Assembly (NCBI GenBank): GCA_032717465.1
Contig: CM064690.1
Location: 25,229,653-25,293,652, forward strand
DNA from: Coenobita brevimanus
Taxonomy: Eukaryota > Arthropoda > Malacostraca > Decapoda > Coenobitidae
Length of the DNA: 64,000 bases
Reading direction: 5' to 3'
The notes below the pieces were generated by a model. It was given only the letters and a program-made list of their open reading frames with translations. It made no database searches and was not told the DNA's origin. Positions 48,501 through 57,500 of this stretch are shown piece by piece; positions within the stretch are counted from its first letter, which is position 1, and each line of letters begins with the position of its first letter. Position numbers and translations under genes: made by a program.

Positions 48501-51500
48501 CACATTGTTGGAGGATCATATTTTCCATTGTCCTGTTGTCTTATTTTGAGTACGTTAGACTGTATGAGGCACATGATTCACATATAAAGCGCATTTAATT
48601 CTCATGACATTAAGATGCCTTTGGAAGGTGGCTGAAGCATTTCTGCTTTATTATAATCTTTTTGCAGTGAATGATGGTGAATGGAGCAGTGGTGATGGTG
48701 GTGGCAGTGGTGGTAGTGAGAGCCCTGGGGGTAGCCTGCAGCAACCCTCATCCTTACCCCAACATGGGATAGGACGTGACCCTCAGGGACAGTTCTCCCA
48801 GGGTCCCCGAGGTGGTCGAGGAGGGTTCATGAGCCCCAGCACCAGCACAGGACGCAACCTGGGGCGAGGAGGTCGCATCATGGAGGAGGAAACTAGTTGG
48901 GGGGGCCGTGGGGGTGGGCGGGGAGGCTGGAATCGTGGACGAGGGGGTCGGGGGAGCTTTGTTCAGAACTGGGGTGGAAGAGACACTGTCATAGAAGACG
49001 AGTGGACCGGGGAGCCGGACTTGCCCTATGTAACAGAGGATACCTTAAAGGCAGTAGCTCGGGAGGCAGAGACCAGGACCATTGACATTGATGGAGTGCC
49101 ACGTGAGATCAGAACCTATGGGGAAACGGCTGTTGTTCTTCTGGATTGGGATGACCCCCGCATCATCGAGTTTGGGGACGCCAGGTGCAACATTGTCTTC
49201 GATAATGGAGAATTTGTTCTGCCCATGAGGATTGGGGAGGACTATAAGGAGTTCACTATTGCTGGAGAAACACACAGAGTCAAACTTGGAGTGCCCACAC
49301 AGGAGCTGATGCTTGATGGCAGGGGATACCAGTGCTTCTTTGGTGGCAAACCCATTCCAGTCCACCTCGCTGGTCAGACCAGAACCGTCCATTTGGATGG
49401 GAAGCCACCTAATGTAAATATTGGCCCAATAAGGAACACAGAACTACTAGCAGGCAAGGTTCAGCTAGTTATTAATGCCCAGAAGGTGGTCAATTTGTTC
49501 CTGGATGCTAAACCACAGCGGTTCAATATTGATGGTAAACCATTTGTTATTAAGTTTGTTGACAGTCTGCGTGCTGTCACCATCAACAATGTACGATTTC
49601 CAGTTGAGTTTGGAGGGCTGCCAATTAGCATCAGTGTCCGTGGGTACCGTCGCTTTCTTCGGCTGACGTCCCTACCCCAGGGTATTATTCCAGGGCAGGT
49701 ATCCATCAAAGGCATGGAGTCTGAAAAGGCACCGTCTAGCTTGCCAGGCAGCCCAGCCCAGGGAGCACGCAACTCCCCTTCTCTGGACATGTCTCGGGCC
49801 CACAACATCCCCCTTACAACGGTGGGTCCCCTGCCAGGTCCTCCCCCTCCTCCCCTTAATATGCTTGCCCACCCTGGTTCCCACCCCACTGGTCCCATTC
49901 CTTCCGGTCCTCCTCCCTCAGTGCTGGCACCTCCACCCCCTCTGGTTCGGCCACCATTGCCGATGGGATTAATGCCTATCATGGTTGGGAGCCGCCTCCC
50001 CCCACCCCACAGCCAGATCCCGCCCCACTCTCAGCCTCCTCCTCATACCCAAGCTATGCCCCACACTCAGCCCCTACCTCACACCCAGCCATTAACTCGT
50101 GGTCAACTTCAACCCCACAGTCAGCCTCCACCTCACAATCAACCTCCACCCCACAGTCAACCCCCATCCCAAACCCAACTCCCACCCCGCACCCAACTAC
50201 CACCCCATAGCCAAGCCCTTCCCCAGGTTCAGCCCCCACAACAAGTGCATGCACCTCAACCTGGGTCATATCTGAGCACCCAGCTGCCTTTGCCCCCACA
50301 GCCTCCACCAGCCATCAATCCAGTACCACCACCACAACAGTTGGATCTTACCTCCCTGCTGGAGAGTCTCACTCGAACAGGCCTCATCACCAAGCCCCAC
50401 CCTGCCAACAGGGGCCGCCGCCATGACTCCGATAACAAGAAGAAGGAAGAGGAAGAGGAGAAGGAGAAGGATGATCTCATTCCCTTTGAGCTCATGTTCT
50501 CCTCGGAAAATCTCAGGAAGTGAGTACTTTATCAGGGCATGATGTACAGGTGTTATTGATGTTCATTTTGCCAGTACTGCTGTAATGTCTAATGGTCTTT
50601 ATTTAGCTGTTGTTTTTGTTGATCATCCCCAGTCTGTCTGTCTTAGCAGATCCATCAACAGCAGACAAACAAATGCCCCTGCAGGGTTGTGCCATGCAGT
50701 GAATCGATGTTTCCTTGCTGCTAACAGCACCTCATCACAGGGAGGCACAGGGGATACTGTAGAGGTTTTGTTCCTGGTTGGATGCCGCCCTTGCATCTCT
50801 CCACCCAGTTAAGAGGCACCATGGTAGGCTCCATGTCACCCTGTAATTTGGTTATATGGTTACCATCCAGTTTTGTAAATGGTTTCCTGGGTTACAGGCT
50901 TGTCACTCAGTGCCATCTGAAGTGGAAAGAAGAATAATGAAAGTGACCAGAGGAAAGGAAAAATAAGGAGAGGAGGGCAGACACAGAGCTAGAATGAGAA
51001 AGGGGAAGGAAGAAGTAGGCAACTATATATTGAGTGGATGGTGGAAGACCACTGATGAAGAAAAAGGAAAGTGACTGTGGAACAACGAGAGGAGGTAGTA
51101 ATTAGATGTAATATAGAGGCTGATTTTTACAAATCCACTTTCGACATAAGCATCTTGTGCTTTATAATGTAGGGAGATGTTATATGTACCATAATTATTA
51201 TTGTTGTTATATATAATCTTTATTCTTTTCATTTTTAAGAGGTGAGAGTGTGAGAGAATGGGAGTATGGATGGGGTATATGTGGAGGAGTAGGTGAGAAT
51301 GAGAGGGCAAAAGAAGGAGTATGTATAGTTGTGAGTAAAAGATGGAAGAAGAGCATAAGAGAGTATGGATCAGTTGGGTCAAGGATTGTGTGGGTAAGAT
51401 TGAAAGTTGGAATACAAATGTGGGCGATTATGTGTGTGTATGCGCCAACGCAAGATCGTGCAAGCAGAGTGAGAGAAGAGTTCTGGACAAATGTGGAAGT

Positions 51501-54500
51501 GTGCATGGAAAAGTTTGGAAGGAATGAGTGTTTTTGATTGGTGATATGAATGGTAAAGTAGGGAATGTGAAGGAGGATGGAATAGTTGGTGAGTGGGGTA
51601 TGCCTGCAGAGATAGATGAGAATGGCAGTGCATTAGTGGACATTTGTGCTAGGAGGGGGTTCGTGATAGCCAATACCCTCTTCAGGCACAAGATGATCCA
51701 CAGGTATACGTGGCAAGTGATGAGAAGGGTGGATGGTGAACTGAATGAAAGGAAGGCAATGATTGATTATGTGTGTGTGGATGAAAGGATGCGAAAACTT
51801 GTAATGGATGCAAGAGCTTATAGAGGTTGGGGGAGTGGACTTTCTGACCACTACTTGGTGGTGGCCAGAATCAAGGTCCAATTAGGATGGAGAAATAGAA
51901 GAAGGGAAGGACAGGAAGAAGGAGTATTTGTAAGGAGAGTGGAAAAGTTACAAGAGGCAGAGTATTAAGAGAAAAGTGGAGGAATGATTGGGCAAATATG
52001 AATTGGAGCAGATGGGGGACATTGAAGGTGTGTGCAGGATATTTACAGAAGAAATATTTGCAGCATGTAATGTGGTGTGTGGGATGAAGAGAGGACGGAG
52101 GGGTGTGCAAGGAACAGCGTGGTGGAATGAAGAGATGAGACAGGCTGTGGCACAAAAGAAGAAAGCATACAGTGAATGGATGAGAAATAGGGGCTTGGAA
52201 GAAGTTGAGAGGCGGAAGAGAGAGTTATATGTAGAAAGAAAGAGAGAGGTGAAAAGATTAGTAAGAGAGAGTAAGAAGAGAGCGGATGAGGAATTTGGAA
52301 GGAACTTGAGTGTAAAGTGGAGGGACTGTAAGAAAATGTTCTGGAAAGAGGTGAAGAGAGTAAGACAGGGTGGAAGTGAAGTTAGCAGGGGAGTGAAAGA
52401 TAAAAATGGTAGATTACTAGTGGAGAAGGGAGAAAAAGTGAGCAGATGGAGGGAACACTTTAAGGAATTGTTGAACATAGAGGATGGAAGTAATGCGAGT
52501 ATAGGTGGCTGGGGAATGGCTGGGAGAAGGAGGGAGGTGAGAAGACAGGAAGAAATCAGTAGGATAAAAGTTGTGGAAGCAATGAAGAAAGTTAAATTGA
52601 GGAAAGCCCCAGGAATTGATGGAGTGTGTGGTGAAATGCTGAATTATGGGGGAGAGATAGTAGTAGAATGGATGTGGAAAATGTGCAGATTGGCCTGGGA
52701 GGAAGGTAGAGTCCCGGAGGATTGGAAGTTAGGTATAATTATTCCCTTGTACAAAGGAAAAGGGGAAAAAGAAGTTTGTGGTAATCATAGGGGCAACTGT
52801 CTTCTTAGTATAATAGGAAAAGTGTATGGTAGGATACTTATTGACAGAGTTAGAGAAAGAACAGAGGAATTAGTTGGAGAAGAACAGGGAGGCTTTAGGA
52901 AGGGAAGAGGTTGTGTAGATCAGATATTCATTCTTAGATCTTTAGTGGAAAAGTTCCTAGAGAAGGGAAAGAAGTTGTATGCGGCTTTCGTAGATTTGGA
53001 GAAAGCATATGACGGTGGATAGACAAGGAGTGTGGAAAGTATTAAGAATACATGGAGTAGATGGGAAGTTGTTGAATGCTGTGAAGTGTATGTATGATGG
53101 TGCTAAGACTGCAGTGCATGTGGATGGTGAACTGAGTGAATTTTTCTCTTTGAAGGTTGTGTTGATACAGGGATGTGTCATGTCTCCTTGGTTGTTCAAT
53201 CTGTACATAGATGGGGTAATGAAAGAGGTACAAGGTAGGGTAGAGGATGTTGGAGTGGCCCTGGTGAGAGAGGGTAGTGTTTGGAAACTCCCTGTGCTGT
53301 TGTTTGCAGATGATACTGTGTTGTTGAGTGAAGACGAAGGAGAGCTCTAAGGCTTGGCGGATGAGTTTGAGAGAGTGTGTAAGAAACGGAATCTAAAGGT
53401 GAATGTAGAGAAGAGTAAAGTGATGGTCTTTGAGAGAGGTGAAGTCAGTGAATGTACAGCGAGGATGGATGGTGAGGAATTGGAAAATGTGAGTACGTTT
53501 AAGTACTTGGGTAGTGTGATGAGTAAGGATGGAGGTTTGGAGGGTGAAGTGCTTGAAAGGGTACAGCAGGGAAGAAAGGTTGCCGGTTCTTTGAAAGTAG
53601 TGATAAGAAACAGGGAAGTGAGCATGGAAGTGAAAAAGTTACTACATGACAGTTGCTGGTTCCTTGAAAGCAGTGATAAGAAGCAGGAAAGTGAACATGG
53701 AAGTGAAAAAGTTAACTACAAGACAGTATTGTGATACCATCTCTAACGTATGGATGTGAAGCTTGGACGTTGCTGGAAGGACACAAGTCAAGAGTGAGAG
53801 CAGTGGAAATGAGTTATTTAAGAGGAGCCTGTGGAGTCACATGGAGAGACAGGCTGACGAATGAGGATATAAAGGAGCGTTGTGGTGTGGATGTGGATGT
53901 GATAGGAAGCGTTATGAGGAACACACTGAGGTGGTTTGGCCATGTGGAGAGGATGGAGGGTGAAAGACTGACGAAGAGAGTGTATATGAGTGAGGTGGAG
54001 GGAGGGGGAGGCCGAGGATGAGATGGAGGGATGGGGTGGAGAGGTATATGAGAGAGGGAGGTGTGAGTTGGGAGCAGGGCAGTGAAATGGCGGGGGACAG
54101 GGCGACATGGAGACGATTTGTTTGTGGCCACCCCAAACGGGATTGAGGCGTCTGGCAATAGATAGATAGATAGATTACCATATTCTTAAAGGAAGTATTT
54201 ATTCTTCACTAATTAGATGTACAAATGGAAATAATCACTCTCCTTATAATCAGCAGCATGTTTTTTTTTTTTGCGCTATGTATGCTAGCAGAGTAATCAA
54301 AGAAAGCAGACAGTCCACCGTCTTCATTCTCTATATCTTCATACATGTGAAAAATGTGTTTGGTAATGGATCATGCTGATTCACTACCAAACGAATTTTT
54401 CAGTACCAAATTGGCCCACATTAGGTAATAAAATATACCAAATGGCAACTGTGACTGGGGAGGCGGGAAAGGGGGAGGAAGGAAGGGGTAAAGGGGCCGT

Positions 54501-57500
54501 GGTGTAAACAGCTGTTTGGCGCCACGCGGCAATTTCAAATTACGGGTGGGAAAAAATTCGGATTTTGGAGGGATTGTTTTCTTTTTTTGGCCATTTTTGA
54601 GTTCCGAAGGTCCAGGCCCACAATGTCCGGTAAGTGAGGAGTCTGGAAAGTGGGCGTCTGGAAAGTACAGGGATTAATATATGTATATGTGTTAGGTGGG
54701 GGCGCTCACCATCCACTCGTGCAATGTAGTGCTGCCCTCGGGTGTGCCCTGTCCTCTCCTCCATCCTTCTTTCCTTCCATCTTCTTCTATCTTTCCTTCA
54801 TTCTTTCTTCGTCCTTCTGCCTACGGGTGACTTTACACTCCCCCTTCTGTCTTTCATTCCTTCATTCTTTCCTCTTTCTTCTGCCTATGAGTGACTCTAC
54901 AATGAGTGACAAGCCAAATAGTTTCCTGTACACCAGGAAACTATTTACTACGCAGGGTGGTAACCATATAACCAAATTTTGGCGCCTGGTGGTTTAATGG
55001 GTAATTATTGTGCTCAAATCGAATTGAGCCGGTGAAGGCTTATATCCAAGGGGTGGTTGGGGTTTATTGCTCACGAAATGCCACTCAGGGATGAGTGAGG
55101 TTGGTCACTCTCATCTTGAATGTCGGGACCAGCTGCCTGGCCCCAGGCTTCTGTTCTCCTCATGGGGCAGCGTGGGATTGGATGATGGATGGATGGAATA
55201 TATTTATACAGTATATATATATGGTATACAGTATATACCGTATGTATATTTTTCGCCAAGTTGAAATCCATCCTGAGAGGTTGCTGGTTTCAGACGATAG
55301 GAGAGAGAGACAGAATATAGAAGAAAATTTGCCCCGTGAATGTTGAATTCTGCGAATAGCCCAAACCCGCCAGAGAAGTCATTGATTTCAATGTTTTAGC
55401 CATTCCTATTACCCACAAACCCACTGTAACACCTGTAAATGCATTTTATGGCACAGTAATACTTCCGAAAAAGACAGTACAGGATGATACACAAGCCCTT
55501 CTGGTTACAGTGTACTGTACTCACCATGCAATGACGATGATGAGAGTTTGCTGTGTGAAGAACAGCACATACCTATACAGGGTAACTGCACAGTTTAACA
55601 TATTGGACAACATTTGTTACTGAAAACATGCAAAAAAATCACGTATGAACCACTGGGATCAGCTGATGCTGTGGGAAAAGCAGGAATATCTTGAAATAAT
55701 TTCCCAGAAAATTTCATGAACATGTGAACTCACACATTGCAAACCCGCGAATAGCGGGGGTTGATTGTAAAAACATGTTTACCTAACCAGATAGCTGCTG
55801 CATACTTCATGTGATGGAAAAGGTGTAGCTGCTGCATACATCATATGAGCAAGTTTTTTTTTAATGAGCACATTTCTAATGCCATTTGGCATCTCAGCTG
55901 AGCTATTTCCATCACCACCCATGTGTCCTGCCACCACCCACACATCCTCAGTATCTCCCTATTACTAGTTATGGAGGGGAGATGTCTGATGAGCAACTTC
56001 ATTACTTCACCACAGCTGAACTAAGGCAACTAATGAAGCGATATATGTTTTTCCTATATTTTTCCATGCAGTCTTTCATTTCAAATGAGAAAAAAATTAT
56101 TTTTGAAAAAAAAAAAATCTGACCCCCCCCCCCCCTTTTTTTTTTTTTATTTTTTTTTTCTCCATGAGATAAACCAGGAAACCTAATGCAGCAGTTGTCA
56201 GGTTAAGTGCGTGTACCTCAGTGACTAAATGACATGGCATGATATGGCTAGTGTTAAAGCTCAAAGTTGCCGCTACACAGGCCTGCTGCCATGGTCACAC
56301 AATGCTGGTTAGTTGGTGCACTGTTTCAAAGGTTTGGTTTCATTTTGGACTTATACCTTCATACAAGTGTGTTTGTTTTTTAAGGGTTGGACACAGCCTT
56401 CTGTAACATCTTCATTACTTGAGTGCTTGTATGATCTGAATAAAAGTATGTACTAGCAGCAAGCACAAACTATAAAATGATATCAGTGGATTGAAGCTGT
56501 TAAGGATATATAACCAACATACTCCCCTTGGTTACCCACATATTGTAGGTAATGCAGATCTTACCTTATGAACAGACGGCGTGCGTGGAAGATTGAATGC
56601 CTGTATCGTGGGATGCAGTGTTCGTCTTGTGGGGGCCGGTACCCCCCTGAACAGACCCTCCAATACTCCCACCATCTCGACTGGCACTTTCGACAGAACA
56701 AGAAGCAGCAGGAGTCTACAAAGAAGGCAAACTCCCGAAAATTTTTCTTCTCCACTGACGACTGGCTACAGTACGAGGAGATTGAAGATGTGGAGGAGCG
56801 AGGTGAGTTTCAAGGCTTGGATAGATGATTGTGGGTGTGAGTGGTTCAGTATCAGTGTTGGAGTGAAACAGGGGTGTGTGCTGTGCCCATAGTTGTTCAG
56901 TACAGTACAAACTCCCAAATCCAGTACCCAGAAACTCACTTTCTGATATATTTTTCATGTTATAGAGAAGGTATTGATATCACATTCATTACTTATATGA
57001 AGACAAATTTCTTTTGTAGACATGTATAGGAACAGATAGTGTATCACAGATGCAGTTAACTTCATTTTATTTACTGTTTATGGTGCTGTAGAGTATCTGT
57101 CGCATGATTTTCACATAGTCATTGTTGATTTCACTTCCAGGATAGTCTGTCTTTCATAAAGCCCTTGGAACCAAGCATTTCAGATTTGAGAATTTGTTCT
57201 GTTCACAGTACAGTACTGTTTATGTAGATTTGGCTTTGTGAGAGTTCAAAGTAAAAGAGATATGGAAAGTGGAGTGGAGCTCATGATGAATGGTGAAAGA
57301 TGGAATGTTTCAAACCTGGTGAATGTGGATGAATCAGTGCTGCTTGCTGAAGCTGGAAGGGTTTTATGAAAATTAGTTGTGAAAGTCTGATATTGCTTGG
57401 GGTCTGAAAATGACATAGATAAGAGTAAATGTGGTTGTAGAGAGTGTGATATGGTGGTAAATGGAGACTTAAGTAGGTGGAGGAATTCAGGTGCCCTTTT

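Larger units (their letters stand above)
51208..54172 (+). mobile_element. RTE-like LINE, fullest copy in the window
   Basis: Endonuclease: EGVCIVVSKRWKK (51316-51354), MCVYAPTQDRAS (51431), IGDMNGKVG (51537), DYVCVDERMRKL and SGLSDHYLVVARI (51832-51870). RT: KAPGIDGVCGEML (52605), VPEDWKLGIIIPLYKGKGEK, RGGCVDQ, FVDLEKAYD (52987-53013), VLIQGCVMSPWLFNLYIDG (53158), LLFADDTVLLSEDEGEL (53299), FKYLGSVMSKDGG. Tail: RWFGHVERMEGERLTKRVYM, then GGCGTCTGGCAATAGATAG and (GATA)n at 54156-54174. Frameshifts near 51535, 53010 and 53700 and a stop at 53350 disable it. The 5' start is not sharp. Confidence 0.92.

Noticed and set aside
49461..49982. 173-codon minus-strand frame in the Pcf11 exon
   Set aside because: Antisense shadow of the plus-strand coding exon, caused by GC-rich codons. 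No independent evidence.
56581..56892. A 103-codon frame overlapping the first zinc finger exon
   Set aside because: Different frame from the finger; it has no domain and runs past the donor. The zinc-finger frame explains the exon.
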